Part shown: piece after piece, positions 1-8,866 of the stretch
How positions within the stretch are numbered: the stretch's first letter is position 1
How the letters are laid out: every line of letters begins with the position of its first letter
Assembly (NCBI RefSeq): GCF_035918235.1
Contig: NZ_CP109485.1
Coordinates: forward strand, 3,844,001-3,908,000
Origin: Streptomyces sp. NBC_01445
GTDB lineage: Bacteria; Actinomycetota; Actinomycetes; Streptomycetales; Streptomycetaceae
DNA: 64,000 nt
Reading direction: 5' to 3'
Made by a program: the position numbers and the translations under genes
The notes under the pieces: model-generated
What the model was told of the DNA's origin: nothing
Database searches by the model: none
The model's input: only the letters and a program-made list of their open reading frames with translations

Positions 1-183
1 CTCCGTCGGGTCCGGTGGGGTCTGGTTGGGGACGCGGACCAGCACCTTGCCGGAGGTGAGGTCTATGGGGCCGCGGCCCGGGTCGCCGTCGTTGAGGTCG
101 ACGCGGGTCAGCTCCAGCCGCTTGCGTTCCTCGTCGGTGTGCTTGCGGCCGGGCGAGAACAGCTCCTCGAACATGTTGAACAC
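1..183 (-). CDS. DUF6191-like small protein, 3' end cut by window edge
   Basis: The frame runs off the left edge of the window, so only the first 61 codons are visible. I start it at GTG 183 because GGAGG lies 4 bases upstream; an ATG three codons later (174) would be 13 bases away. The visible protein begins MFNMFEELFSPGRKH, then a charged stretch rich in Asp, Glu, Arg and Lys, then a Gly-Lys-Val turn and Pro residues. It looks like the short soluble DUF6191 proteins common in Streptomyces, whose function is unknown. The family call is from memory of the N-terminal pattern. Confidence 0.6.
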   Translation of the reverse strand, partial: MFNMFEELFSPGRKHTDEERKRLELTRVDLNDGDPGRGPIDLTSGKVLVRVPNQTPPDPTE

Positions 184-247
184 GGCGCCTCCGGGTGGCC
201 GAAACCTCATTCCAGCGTACGACAGCGCGAATTTTCACCCTGCGTGA

Positions 248-3200
248 TCAGCCCGTCGGCGCGAACAGCCTCAGGCGGTGGGCCACGGCGGCTGCCTCAC
301 CGCGGCCGGCCACGCCGAGCTTGGCCAGGATGTTGGAGACATGAACGCTCGCCGTCTTCGGGGAGATGAAGAGCTCCTCGGCGATCTGGCGGTTGCTGCG
401 TCCGGCGGCGACGAGGCGCAGGACGTCGCGTTCGCGGCTGGTCAGGCCGAGTTCCTCGGCGGGATCGGCGGGCATCTGGGGGCGTGGTGCGGCGGGGTTC
501 AGGGTGAGGCGGGCACGCTGCGCGAGCAGGGCGACCGATTCCGTGAGCGGGCGCGCCCCGAGGTGGTCGGCGACGGCTCCGGCGAGCCGCAGCAGTTCCG
601 TGGCCCGCTCCCGCTCGTCGTCGAACGTGGCGGCGGCCGCGAGGAGGGACTCCGCGGCGCGGAAGCGGACGCGGGCGAGGTCGTAGGGGCGGTCGAGCGA
701 CTCGAAGGTGGTGAGGGGATGGGACCAGTCGTCAGGGGTGTCGCGGCCTTCGGCGCGCAGGAGTTCGGCGCGGAGCCACTGTTCGTGGGCGAGCCACACG
801 GGCATGGGGGTGGCCAGGCGCTTGGCGGCCGTGCGGATGCGGTCGACGGCTGCGGCGCGTCCGGGCTCCGCGGCCGGCAGGCCCCGCGCGTCGGCCTCGG
901 CGACGGCGGCCGAGACGAGGAGGGTCCAGGCGTAGCGCTGGTTGCTCGGCGGGACGCCCTCGGCGACGACGCGGGCGAGTTCGGCGCGGGCGTCGAGGAG
1001 CCCCTGGGTGCCGCCGGCGGCCGCCGCGATGCCCACGGCGAGGGCGGACAGGGGCAGGGTGTACTGGGGCATCGTGTCGTGAGTGCCGTAGTGGGCGCGG
1101 GCGGTGGCGAGCTGGGCGGCCGCCTCGGCGTGGTCGCCGCGGGCGAGAGCGACGGCCGCGAGGCGGGTGGCCGCCGTGCCGCGTGGCTTGGCGCTCAGAG
1201 CGGAGGACCGCAGTGCCGTGTCGACGGCGACTTCGGCCTCGGTCCAGCGGCCCAGGGAGGTGAGGGACTCGGCCATGTTGGTCAGGACCCAGCCCTCCGT
1301 GTCGAGGAGCCCGTACCGGCGGCACAGGTCCATGCCTGACTCGGCAACGGTCACGGACTCGAGGGAGCGGCCCGCGCCCTCCAGGACGGAGGCGAGATTG
1401 ATGTGGACGCGGCCGACCTGCGGGACGAGGCCGATCTCGACGACCCGGTCGCGGACGGCGTACATCTCGGCGAAGCCGCGGTCGATCTCGCCCGCGTCGA
1501 CGAGGAGGCCGCCGAGAGTGAGTCTGGCGTTCAGCTCGATGTCCTCGGCCTTGACCATGCGGGCGTATTCGACGGCCCGTTCGGCGGCGGCCAGGGTCTC
1601 CTCGCCGGGGTTGTGGAGCATGCCCCAGGAGGCGACGTTGGTGAGGACCTCGGCGTGCACCTCGGACGGCGGCAGTCCGCGTACGAGTTCCTGGGCGGTG
1701 GCGATCTCGGCCCAGCCGTCGCCGCGGCCGAGGGACGAGACGAGACGAGAGCGCTGGATCCAGAACCAGGCGGCGCGCAGGGGGTCCTTCTCGTCGTCGG
1801 CGTCGTCGATGAGGCGCAGGGCGCGTTTGATGATTTTCAGGGCGCGATCGCGTTCGCCGCACAGGCGGCCCGCGACGGCGGCCTCGGCCATCAGGTCGAG
1901 ATAGCGCAGGGGCGTAGTGGCGGGGTCGCAGCCGCAGGGCGGATAGACCTCGGTGTAGTCGACGGGGCGCAGTGCGGCGCGGATGTCCTCGGGGGCCTCG
2001 TCCCAGAGGTTCATCGCCCGTTCCAGGAGCCGCAGTTGCTCGGAGTAGGCGTGCCGGCGGCGAGCCTCGACGGACGCGTCGAGGACGGCGGGCAGTGCCT
2101 TGGCCGGGTCGTGGGCGTGGTACCAGTAGCTCGCGAGGCGCGTGACGCGTTCGTCGGCGCGGACGAGCGAGGGGTCGGCCTCGAGCGCCTCGGCGTAGCG
2201 GCGGCTGAGGCGGGAGCGTTCGCCGGGCAGCAGGTCGTCGCCGACGGCCTCGCGGACCAGGGAGTGGCGGAAGCGGTAGCCGTCCCCGTCGGGGGTGGCG
2301 AGCAGGATGTTGGCGCCGACGGCGGCGCGCAGAGCCTCGATCAGTTCGTCCTCGCCGAGCCGGGCGACGGCGGCGAGCAGCGCGTACTCGACGGTGGAGC
2401 CGCCCTCGGCGACGATCCTGGCCACGCGCTGGGCGTCGTCGGGAAGGCTCTCGACGCGGACGAGGAGCACGTCGCGCAGCGTCTCGGACAGGCCGGTGCA
2501 GCTGCCCCCGCTGGTGGCGACGGCCAGTTCCTCGACGAAGAACGCGTTGCCGTCGGAGCGCTCGAAGATGTCGTCGACCTGGGCCTGTTCGGGCTCGGCC
2601 GCGAAGATCCCGGCGATCTGGCGGGACACCTCGTCGCGACTGAAGCGGTCGAGTTCGAGGCGGGTGACGGTGCGCAGGCGGTCGAGTTCGGCGAGGAGCG
2701 GGCGCAGGGGGTGACGGCGGTGGATGTCGTCGGCGCGGTAGGTGGCCACGATGACTAGGCGGCCGCTGCGCAGCGTACGGAAGAGATAGGAGAGGAGGTG
2801 GCGGGTGGAAGCGTCGGCCCAGTGGAGGTCCTCCAGGATGACGAGGACGGTGCGGTCGGCGGCGACGCGCTCCAGGAGACGGGCCGTCAGCTCGAAGAGC
2901 CGGGCCATGCTCTGCTCGTCGTGGCGTCCGTCGCGTCCGGTCGGCGCCGGGGAGAGTTCGGGCAGGAGCCGCGCGAGTTCGGTCTCCTGTCCGGCGGCCG
3001 CAGCGACGAACTCCTCGGGCAGCAGCCGGCGCAGGGCCCGCAGAGCGGTAGAGAAGGGGGCGAACGGAAGCCCATCCGCACCGATTTCGACGCAGCCGCC
3101 GAGCGCGACGACGGCGCCCTCGCGGCGTGCGGCGAGCGCGAACTCCTCGACGAGACGGGTCTTGCCGACCCCCGCCTCCCCGCCGAGCAGCATGGCCTGC

Positions 3201-3463
3201 GGCTCCCCCGTGGTGGCACGGGCGAACGCCTTGTTGAGTACGCCCAGTTCGCCGGCGCGGCCGACGAACACCGGGCTGACGCACCTGGTCTCCACAGGGG
3301 GGAGCATCGCACAGGGGTCCGACGCAGCGGCACCCGTTATCGCCGAGGGCAGAGTCGGGCGCGGGTCAACGACCTCGATATGCCTGTCGGCCGCGTTGAA
3401 GGTGGAGGTGAAGTGGAAAGGGAGGACCACACCCGTGTGGCCCTCCCCCTGCTCTGCCGTCAT
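248..3463 (-). CDS. Large ATP-binding LuxR-family regulator (LAL type)
   Basis: A 1071-residue transcriptional regulator of the LAL class: an N-terminal AAA/NTPase module, a long helical TPR-like middle, and a C-terminal LuxR DNA-binding domain. Walker A is GGEAGVGKT near residues 94-102, and Walker B is the VLVILEDLHWAD segment near 205-216. The last 65 residues hold the LuxR helix-turn-helix, with LTSRERDVLRLVAAG and the recognition helix SPKTASVHVSNILAKLGV. The ATG at 3463 follows the stop of the small upstream gene after only two bases, which favours translational coupling and this start. An internal ATG at 3307, just before the conserved VFVGRAGEL, is the alternative. No ribosome-binding site is visible for either. 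The ligand and targets cannot be read from sequence. Confidence 0.9.
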   Translation of the reverse strand: MTAEQGEGHTGVVLPFHFTSTFNAADRHIEVVDPRPTLPSAITGAAASDPCAMLPPVETRCVSPVFVGRAGELGVLNKAFARATTGEPQAMLLGGEAGVGKTRLVEEFALAARREGAVVALGGCVEIGADGLPFAPFSTALRALRRLLPEEFVAAAAGQETELARLLPELSPAPTGRDGRHDEQSMARLFELTARLLERVAADRTVLVILEDLHWADASTRHLLSYLFRTLRSGRLVIVATYRADDIHRRHPLRPLLAELDRLRTVTRLELDRFSRDEVSRQIAGIFAAEPEQAQVDDIFERSDGNAFFVEELAVATSGGSCTGLSETLRDVLLVRVESLPDDAQRVARIVAEGGSTVEYALLAAVARLGEDELIEALRAAVGANILLATPDGDGYRFRHSLVREAVGDDLLPGERSRLSRRYAEALEADPSLVRADERVTRLASYWYHAHDPAKALPAVLDASVEARRRHAYSEQLRLLERAMNLWDEAPEDIRAALRPVDYTEVYPPCGCDPATTPLRYLDLMAEAAVAGRLCGERDRALKIIKRALRLIDDADDEKDPLRAAWFWIQRSRLVSSLGRGDGWAEIATAQELVRGLPPSEVHAEVLTNVASWGMLHNPGEETLAAAERAVEYARMVKAEDIELNARLTLGGLLVDAGEIDRGFAEMYAVRDRVVEIGLVPQVGRVHINLASVLEGAGRSLESVTVAESGMDLCRRYGLLDTEGWVLTNMAESLTSLGRWTEAEVAVDTALRSSALSAKPRGTAATRLAAVALARGDHAEAAAQLATARAHYGTHDTMPQYTLPLSALAVGIAAAAGGTQGLLDARAELARVVAEGVPPSNQRYAWTLLVSAAVAEADARGLPAAEPGRAAAVDRIRTAAKRLATPMPVWLAHEQWLRAELLRAEGRDTPDDWSHPLTTFESLDRPYDLARVRFRAAESLLAAAATFDDERERATELLRLAGAVADHLGARPLTESVALLAQRARLTLNPAAPRPQMPADPAEELGLTSRERDVLRLVAAGRSNRQIAEELFISPKTASVHVSNILAKLGVAGRGEAAAVAHRLRLFAPTG

Positions 3464-3465
3464 CG

Positions 3466-3663
3466 TCAGGCCGCGCGTGCGAAACGGGAGCGGCGTGAGC
3501 GCGGACTGTTCACCCGCCCCTCCGTGTCCTGGCCGGAAGAGGCGGCGCGGCGCTCCGCGCGCCGGTTGCGCCGGGCTTCGCGGGCCTCGCGGACCAGGCG
3601 GTTGTGCTCGGCCTGGCGGACCAGTTCGGCGGCGCGGATCTGGTGGATCTCGTACTCGTACAT
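3466..3663 (-). CDS. Small highly charged hypothetical protein
   Basis: A 65-residue protein starting MYEYEIHQIRAAELVRQAEH, followed by an Arg-rich helix. ATG 3663 has an AGGGAG ribosome-binding site 7 bases upstream; the longer frame to 3762 lacks one. Proteins of this type, a short Tyr/Glu start then Arg/Glu-rich helix, are frequent and unassigned in Streptomyces. Its TGA ends two bases before the ATG of the LAL regulator, so the two are probably co-translated. It has no membrane segment or signal. Its high net positive charge would suit nucleic-acid or membrane binding, but that is only a guess. Confidence 0.7.
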   Translation of the reverse strand: MYEYEIHQIRAAELVRQAEHNRLVREAREARRNRRAERRAASSGQDTEGRVNSPRSRRSRFARAA

Positions 3664-3800
3664 CTGGTGCTCCCTGGTGGCGAGTGGGTTTCGGCTTCGC
3701 TTTCTGCGATGCCTCAACACTCGTCTCCCAGGGGGGTCCGCCACATCGGGAGAGTGCCGCATGTTCCGGGTACGGGGTGCCTTAGACGTAACTCAGAGGT

Positions 3801-3838
3801 CCTCAGAGATCCTCAGACCGGCCTGAGTCGCCCTGAGG
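3801..3838 (-). terminator. Imperfect CCTCAG/CTGAGG hairpin
   Basis: Two direct copies of CCTCAG are followed by inverted copies CTGAG and CTGAGG. They can fold into a bulged hairpin just downstream of the membrane-protein gene that ends at 3856. There is no U-run, which is usual for Streptomyces terminators. Confidence 0.35.
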
Positions 3839-3855
3839 TACCCCCGAGGAACGAC

Positions 3856-4464
3856 TCAGGAAGAGGCCGAGGGGAGCGCCATCAGGATGTCGGTGTACTT
3901 CGCCACGGCGAGAAGGAGGCCGAGGATGCCGAGGGAGACGCCCGCCCAGGCGACCGACTTGATCCACACGGCCTGCGGCTTGCCCGGGGCGCCGAACGCG
4001 GGCCTGGCCAGGACGACCGCGCCGACGATCAGCGCGAGAAGGGCGAAGATTCCGCCGACCAGGGCGGTGGCGTGCCACGAGTCGCCGTAGACCTCGGAGA
4101 CCTGCTTGGCGACGCTCGCACCCTGCGAGGTCTGGAGCTGGCCGATCAGGGACTCGCGGGCCGAGGCGACGGTCGCGACCCAGCTGCCGCTGAGCGCGAC
4201 GACGCCGAGTGCGGCGGAGACGACGGCGCCGGCGCCCTGTCCCGCACCGGAGGAGTCCTCCACGGGCGCGGCGGGCGCGAACGGCTCGTCGTCGAGATCC
4301 GCGTCTGCGTCCCCGTCCGTGCCCTCGGCCGCCTCGACGGCATCGGTGGCTTCAGTCTCCTTGGTGGCCTCAATGACCTCAGGGGTCTCGGAAGCAGCCT
4401 CAGTGGCCTCGGCGGTGGTGGCCTCAGCGGTCTCGGCCGTCTCGTCATCAGTCTTCGTAACCAT
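3856..4464 (-). CDS. Membrane protein with acidic N-terminal region
   Basis: A 202-residue protein read from ATG 4464 (MVTKTDDE...). The longer frame to 4587 has no recognisable extra domain. The first ~70 residues are a low-complexity Glu/Thr/Ala stretch, likely disordered and cytoplasmic. The remainder carries about three hydrophobic segments: GAVVSAALGVVALSGSWVA, then ALVGGIFALLALIVGAVVLA, and a last one around WAGVSLGILGLLLAVA. It is divergent from the FHA-ABC transporter gene, with 140 bases between starts. I do not recognise a function. A role next to the transporter is possible but unsupported. Confidence 0.75.
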   Translation of the reverse strand: MVTKTDDETAETAEATTAEATEAASETPEVIEATKETEATDAVEAAEGTDGDADADLDDEPFAPAAPVEDSSGAGQGAGAVVSAALGVVALSGSWVATVASARESLIGQLQTSQGASVAKQVSEVYGDSWHATALVGGIFALLALIVGAVVLARPAFGAPGKPQAVWIKSVAWAGVSLGILGLLLAVAKYTDILMALPSASS

Positions 4465-4592
4465 GCCCCGCACCGTACGGACGGAGTCTGAGAGCTCTCT
4501 TAACGAGCTGAGTCCGGGCTGAGACCGGCCTGTGCCGGGCCTGTGTGCGGCGGGGGCACTCGTCCGATCAGGCGCATACCAGCGCATATCGA

Positions 4593-4598
4593 TAGAAT
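4593..4598 (+). promoter_or_regulatory. Candidate -10 box for a leaderless start
   Basis: TAGAAT fits the TAnnnT -10 pattern and ends six bases before ATG 4605, so transcription would begin at or next to the start codon. No ribosome-binding site precedes that ATG, consistent with a leaderless transcript. I see no clear -35 box. Confidence 0.4.
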
Positions 4599-4604
4599 CC
4601 GAAC

Positions 4605-7037
4605 ATGTCAGAGCGGCCAGTCTCGCCGACCGCGCCCGAGCTTGTGTTCGAAACCGAAGCCGGACCCACGGTGATGAGCCCGAGCCGGGACTACCACGTC
4701 GGCCGCGACCCCCTGAGCGACATCGTCATCGACGACGTCCGCGTCTCGTGGCACCACGCGGTCCTGCGACCCGTCGCCGACCACTGGTCTCTGGAGGACG
4801 AGGACAGTACGAACGGGACGTACACCGGGGGCAGGCGCATCCACGAGTCGGGGGTGGGACCCGGCACGGTCATCCGGTTCGGTCACCCCGCGGACGGACC
4901 GCGCGCCGTGCTGGTCGGGCATGAGCCACCGCCGCCGCCCGAGCCCGTAGCGGAACACTTGGCGGATCGAGTACCGGACCGCATCCCGGACCACGTACTT
5001 GATTCGGTGGCAGCGGCGCCCCGCGCCGCCGAACGGCCCTCGTCCGTCTCCATGCCGGGCGCGACCGGCACGTTCCGGCAGCCGACGACCGTGCGGCCGC
5101 TGCCCACCCGCACCGTGCGCATCGGCCGCAACGCCGACAACGACCTCGTCGTGGACGACCTGATCGTCTCCCGACGCCACGCGGAGCTGCGGGCCCAGCC
5201 CGACGGCACGTACGAGATCGTGGACCTCGGCTCGCACAACGGCACCTACCTCAACGGCGCGCAGGTCTCCCGCGCCCGGGTCTCGCCCGGGGACATCGTG
5301 GGCATCGGCCACTCCGCGTTCTGCCTGGTCGGCGACACGCTGCAGGAGTTCGTCGACACCGGCGAGGTCTCGCTCGACGTCCAGGGCCTTGCGGTCACCG
5401 TGGACCGGGGCCGCAAGACGCTGCTGGATCACGTCTCGTTCCCGGTCGGCGAGAAGTGCCTGCTCGCCGTCGTGGGCCCGAGCGGCGCGGGCAAGTCCAC
5501 ACTGCTCAACGCGCTGACCGGGCTGCGCCCCGCCGACCAGGGCACGGTCCTCTACGACGGCCGCGACCTGTACCGCGACTACGCCGAGCTGCGCCAGCGC
5601 ATCGGGCTCGTACCGCAGGACGACATCCTGCACTCCCAGCTGACCGTGCACCGGGCCCTCGGTTACGCGGCCGAACTCCGCTTCCCGCAGGACACCGAAC
5701 GGTCCGAGCGGCGCGACCGCGTCGACGAGGTAGTCCGTGAACTGGGCCTCGAACAGCGGGCGGCGCAGCCCATCCACAGCCTCTCCGGCGGTCAGCGCAA
5801 GCGCGTGAGCGTCGCCCTCGAACTGCTCACGAAGCCGTCGCTGCTCTTCCTCGACGAGCCGACGTCCGGGCTGGACCCGGGCATGGACCGCTCGGTGATG
5901 AACATGCTGCGCGGCCTCGCCGACGACGGGCGGACCGTCATCGTCGTCACCCACAGCGTCCTCAGCCTGGAGGTGTGCGACCGGCTGCTGGTCCTCGCCC
6001 CCGGAGGGAAGATCGCGTTCTACGGGCCGCCGGGGGACGCGCTCGGGTTCTTCGGTTTCGAGGAGTGGCCGGAGGCGTTCGAGGCTTTCGAGAACGACCG
6101 CGACCGCGGCTGGGCGGAGGAGTACAGCACGTCCCTGTTCCACCGTCAGTACATCGTGAACTCAACGGCGCAGCCCCGGCTGCCGGACGCTCCGTCGGCG
6201 GAGGTGACCCCGCCGCCGAGGACGCGGAGCTGGGGCGCGCAGCTGCGGACGCTCGTACGCCGGTACGCGGCCGCGCTGAGCGCCGACCGGACCTTCCTCG
6301 CCATCATGATCGCGCTGCCGTTCGTCATGGGTGCGATGGTGCGTGCGCTGGCCGGCAGCCGCCTCACCCAGGAGTCTGCGATGAACGCGCTGCTCCTCCT
6401 GTGCGTGGGCGGTGTGCTCACGGGCGCCGCCAACGCCGTGCGCGAGCTGGTGAAGGAGCGGGTGATCTACCAGCGGGAACGTGCCGTCGGGCTGTCCAGA
6501 TCCGCGTATCTGATGTCCAAGGTCGTCGTCCTCGGCACGATCACGGTGCTGCAGGCCATCGTGCTGACGCTCGTCGGGCTCGTCGGTGTCGACCTCAACG
6601 CGCCAGGCGGCAAGGGGGTGTTGATGCCTCCGCTGGTGGAGATCACGCTGACCGTGGCGCTCCTGTCGTTCACGGCGATGATGCTCGGGCTGCTCGTGTC
6701 CGCCCTGGTGCGCAAGGAGGAGGTCACCATGCCGCTCCTGGTGCTCATCGCGATCATCCAGGTCGTGTTCTGCGGTGCGCTGCTCAAGCTGCACGGGGTG
6801 CCCGGCATCGAGCAGTTGTCGTGGCTGGTCCCGTCGCGCTGGGCGATGGGCGCGATGGCGGGCACGGTCGGTCTGTCCCGGATCGTGCCGGGAAAGCTGA
6901 CCAGCGACCCCCTGTTCGAGCACTCCACCGGGGTGTGGCTGCTCAACATGGGGATGCTGGTCGTGCTCTCGGTCGTCTTCGGAATCGCCGTCGCACGGCT
7001 GCTGCGCCGGCACGAGCCCGCGATCATGCGGAAGTAG
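4605..7037 (+). CDS. Double-FHA ABC transporter (Rv1747-like)
   Basis: An 810-residue half-transporter. Two FHA phosphothreonine-binding domains come first: one near residues 10-110 with DSTNGTYTGG, and one near 155-250 with GSHNGTYLNG. An ABC ATPase follows, with Walker A GPSGAGKST near 292, signature LSGGQ at 393, and Walker B LLFLDEPTSG. An ABC2-type membrane domain with about six segments fills residues 555-800. This is the architecture of mycobacterial Rv1747, an exporter controlled by phosphorylation by the neighbouring kinase PknF. The linker between the FHA domains holds Thr-rich GATGTFRQPTTV, a plausible phospho-acceptor. A Ser/Thr kinase lies two genes downstream on the same strand. 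The exported substrate is unknown. Confidence 0.93.
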   Translation: MSERPVSPTAPELVFETEAGPTVMSPSRDYHVGRDPLSDIVIDDVRVSWHHAVLRPVADHWSLEDEDSTNGTYTGGRRIHESGVGPGTVIRFGHPADGPRAVLVGHEPPPPPEPVAEHLADRVPDRIPDHVLDSVAAAPRAAERPSSVSMPGATGTFRQPTTVRPLPTRTVRIGRNADNDLVVDDLIVSRRHAELRAQPDGTYEIVDLGSHNGTYLNGAQVSRARVSPGDIVGIGHSAFCLVGDTLQEFVDTGEVSLDVQGLAVTVDRGRKTLLDHVSFPVGEKCLLAVVGPSGAGKSTLLNALTGLRPADQGTVLYDGRDLYRDYAELRQRIGLVPQDDILHSQLTVHRALGYAAELRFPQDTERSERRDRVDEVVRELGLEQRAAQPIHSLSGGQRKRVSVALELLTKPSLLFLDEPTSGLDPGMDRSVMNMLRGLADDGRTVIVVTHSVLSLEVCDRLLVLAPGGKIAFYGPPGDALGFFGFEEWPEAFEAFENDRDRGWAEEYSTSLFHRQYIVNSTAQPRLPDAPSAEVTPPPRTRSWGAQLRTLVRRYAAALSADRTFLAIMIALPFVMGAMVRALAGSRLTQESAMNALLLLCVGGVLTGAANAVRELVKERVIYQRERAVGLSRSAYLMSKVVVLGTITVLQAIVLTLVGLVGVDLNAPGGKGVLMPPLVEITLTVALLSFTAMMLGLLVSALVRKEEVTMPLLVLIAIIQVVFCGALLKLHGVPGIEQLSWLVPSRWAMGAMAGTVGLSRIVPGKLTSDPLFEHSTGVWLLNMGMLVVLSVVFGIAVARLLRRHEPAIMRK

Positions 7038-7061
7038 CGGACAGACAGCGGAGAGGCGCCC

Positions 7062-7856
7062 ATGGCGACACCGGAGTTCCGCCCCACCCATGTCGTGCCC
7101 CCGGACGGGATGCCCGCCTGGGAGGAGCCGGATGTCTCCCGGCCCACACAGCCGCTCGACCCGCTGCTCCCGGTCGAACTGGTCGACCGGCGCGCGGACT
7201 GGGGCCGGATCGTGTGTGCCAACGGCTGGTCGGCGTGGGTCGACGCGCGCCTGCTCGTCGCCGTGCCGCGCGACCCGCCGGAGGCCGGGAAGCCCATGAC
7301 CCGCACGGCGGATCCGCGGCCGCTGATGGCGCGCGTCGAGGAGGCGGCGGGCCAGTACCGACGCGCCGCACAGGAACTGGCCGAGGAACGCATCGACGGG
7401 GAGACATTCCAGCGCCGGACGCAGGGGCTGCGGGTCGGAATGGTCGTCGACGGCGAGGCGGTGTGGCTGTACGACGCCGAGCACGAGCGCTGGGTGTACT
7501 GCGACGGTACGCAGTTGAGCACGTACGCGGCGGGGGCGGGACCGGGGCGGCCGAGCGGGGCGACACCGGCGCCCGCGCGGGCCGCGGACCCGGAACCCAC
7601 GCGCGTCGTGGACCAGGCAGAGGTCGCCGGCTCGGGGCCGCCCGAGGACGTCGCCGGCACCGGCCCGGACGGCAGCACGACCGACTCCGGCCCGCACGAG
7701 AAGGCCGCCGAAGCACCCCCGGCCCCGAGCCGGACCCCCACCCGCACCACGCCCCCGAACGCCGCCGAACCGACCCGGATCGTGGACCCGGAAGAGAGGA
7801 ACGGCCACGACCCCGCCGAACGCGAGCGCAGTGCCCGCGCGCCGGGTGAGCTGTGA
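7062..7856 (+). CDS. Proline-rich protein with repeated T-R-V/I-V-D motifs
   Basis: A 264-residue protein 24 bases downstream of the FHA-ABC transporter, with its TGA overlapping the start of the kinase gene. Residues ~35-75 look like a small SH3-like barrel (LVDRRADWGRIVCANGWSAW), and ~90-160 is a helical and beta region. The last ~100 residues are disordered, rich in Pro, Asp, Glu and Thr. This tail carries EPTRVVDQ at 178-185 and EPTRIVDP at 236-243. Both place a Thr in an acidic context and would suit phosphorylation and FHA binding. I infer an adaptor between kinase and transporter; no family assignment is certain. Confidence 0.8.
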   Translation: MATPEFRPTHVVPPDGMPAWEEPDVSRPTQPLDPLLPVELVDRRADWGRIVCANGWSAWVDARLLVAVPRDPPEAGKPMTRTADPRPLMARVEEAAGQYRRAAQELAEERIDGETFQRRTQGLRVGMVVDGEAVWLYDAEHERWVYCDGTQLSTYAAGAGPGRPSGATPAPARAADPEPTRVVDQAEVAGSGPPEDVAGTGPDGSTTDSGPHEKAAEAPPAPSRTPTRTTPPNAAEPTRIVDPEERNGHDPAERERSARAPGEL

Positions 7857-8857
7857 TGGCGGACGATCCGCAGCTGCCCGTCGGCCGGCCGTCCGATCTG
7901 CTCGGGCGGCAGATCGCCGGATACCGCGTGGAGAGCGAGATCGGCCGGGGCGGCATGGCGGTCGTCTATCGGGCCTTGGATCTACGCCTCGACCGCACGG
8001 TCGCGCTCAAGCTGCTCGCCCCCGAACTCGCCCGTAACGACACCTTCCGCCAACGGTTCACGCACGAGTCGCGCGTCGCCGCCGCGATCGACCATCCGCA
8101 CATCGTGCCGGTCTTCGAGGCCGGCGAGACCGAGGGCATCCTCTATATCGCCATGCGCTTCGTGGCGGGCCAGGACCTGCGCGCGCTCATCGACCGCGAG
8201 GGGCCGCTGCCCGTGGGGACGGCGGTACGGATCGCCTCGCAGGTCGCGTCCGCGCTCGACGCCGCCCATGACCACGACCTGGTGCACCGGGACGTGAAGC
8301 CCGGCAACATCCTGGTCGCGGCGGGAACGGACAGCGACCACCCCGAGCACGTCTACCTCACCGACTTCGGCCTGACGAAGAAGTCGCTCTCGCTGACCGG
8401 GTTCACGTCCGTGGGCCAGTTCGTCGGCACGCTCGACTATGTGGCGCCCGAGCAGATCTCCGGCCGCCCGGTCGACGGCAGGTGCGACGTCTACAGCCTC
8501 GCCTGCGTCGTCCAGGAGACCCTGACCGGTCTGCCGCCGTTCCAGCGCGACGACGACATGGCGCTGCTGTGGGCCCACCAGTTCGACCCGCCCCCGCCCC
8601 TGACCGGGCTGCGCCCCGGACTCCCCGCGGCGATGGACGACGTACTGGCCAAGGCGCTGGCCAAGAGCCCGGACGACCGCTACGACTCGTGCCTCCAGTT
8701 CGTGGCGGCCCTGCGCGCGGCGGCGCGCGGCGGCGTCCGGGACAACCACCCTCCGACGCAGGTGGACCGCCGCGTCAGCGCGTGGTCCCCCACGGCCGAA
8801 CCCCCGCCCGCCCCGCCGCGGTGGGCGTTGCCGGTCTTCACGGGCCTCGTGCGCTAG
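7856..8857 (+). CDS. Hanks-type serine/threonine protein kinase
   Basis: A 333-residue kinase. The Gly-rich loop is IGRGGMAVVY, the ATP-binding Lys is in VALKLL, the catalytic loop is HRDVKPGN, and the Mg-binding DFG is in TDFGLTKK. The activation segment ends in VAPEQ. I start it at ATG 7856, which shares its A with the upstream TGA; a GTG at 7853 is the alternative. The kinase domain takes nearly all of the protein. After residue ~300 there is only a Pro-rich tail ending ALPVFTGLVR, with no complete membrane helix or sensor domain. By analogy with PknF/Rv1747 it is the likely kinase for the adjacent FHA transporter. Confidence 0.92.
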   Translation: MADDPQLPVGRPSDLLGRQIAGYRVESEIGRGGMAVVYRALDLRLDRTVALKLLAPELARNDTFRQRFTHESRVAAAIDHPHIVPVFEAGETEGILYIAMRFVAGQDLRALIDREGPLPVGTAVRIASQVASALDAAHDHDLVHRDVKPGNILVAAGTDSDHPEHVYLTDFGLTKKSLSLTGFTSVGQFVGTLDYVAPEQISGRPVDGRCDVYSLACVVQETLTGLPPFQRDDDMALLWAHQFDPPPPLTGLRPGLPAAMDDVLAKALAKSPDDRYDSCLQFVAALRAAARGGVRDNHPPTQVDRRVSAWSPTAEPPPAPPRWALPVFTGLVR

Positions 8858-8866
8858 CCGCTCGGC

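Noticed and set aside
278..3785. Long open frames opposite the LAL regulator
   Set aside because: They lie in shadow frames created by high GC content. Their amino-acid make-up is Gly/Arg/Ala-rich and lacks domains, while the opposite strand encodes a complete regulator.
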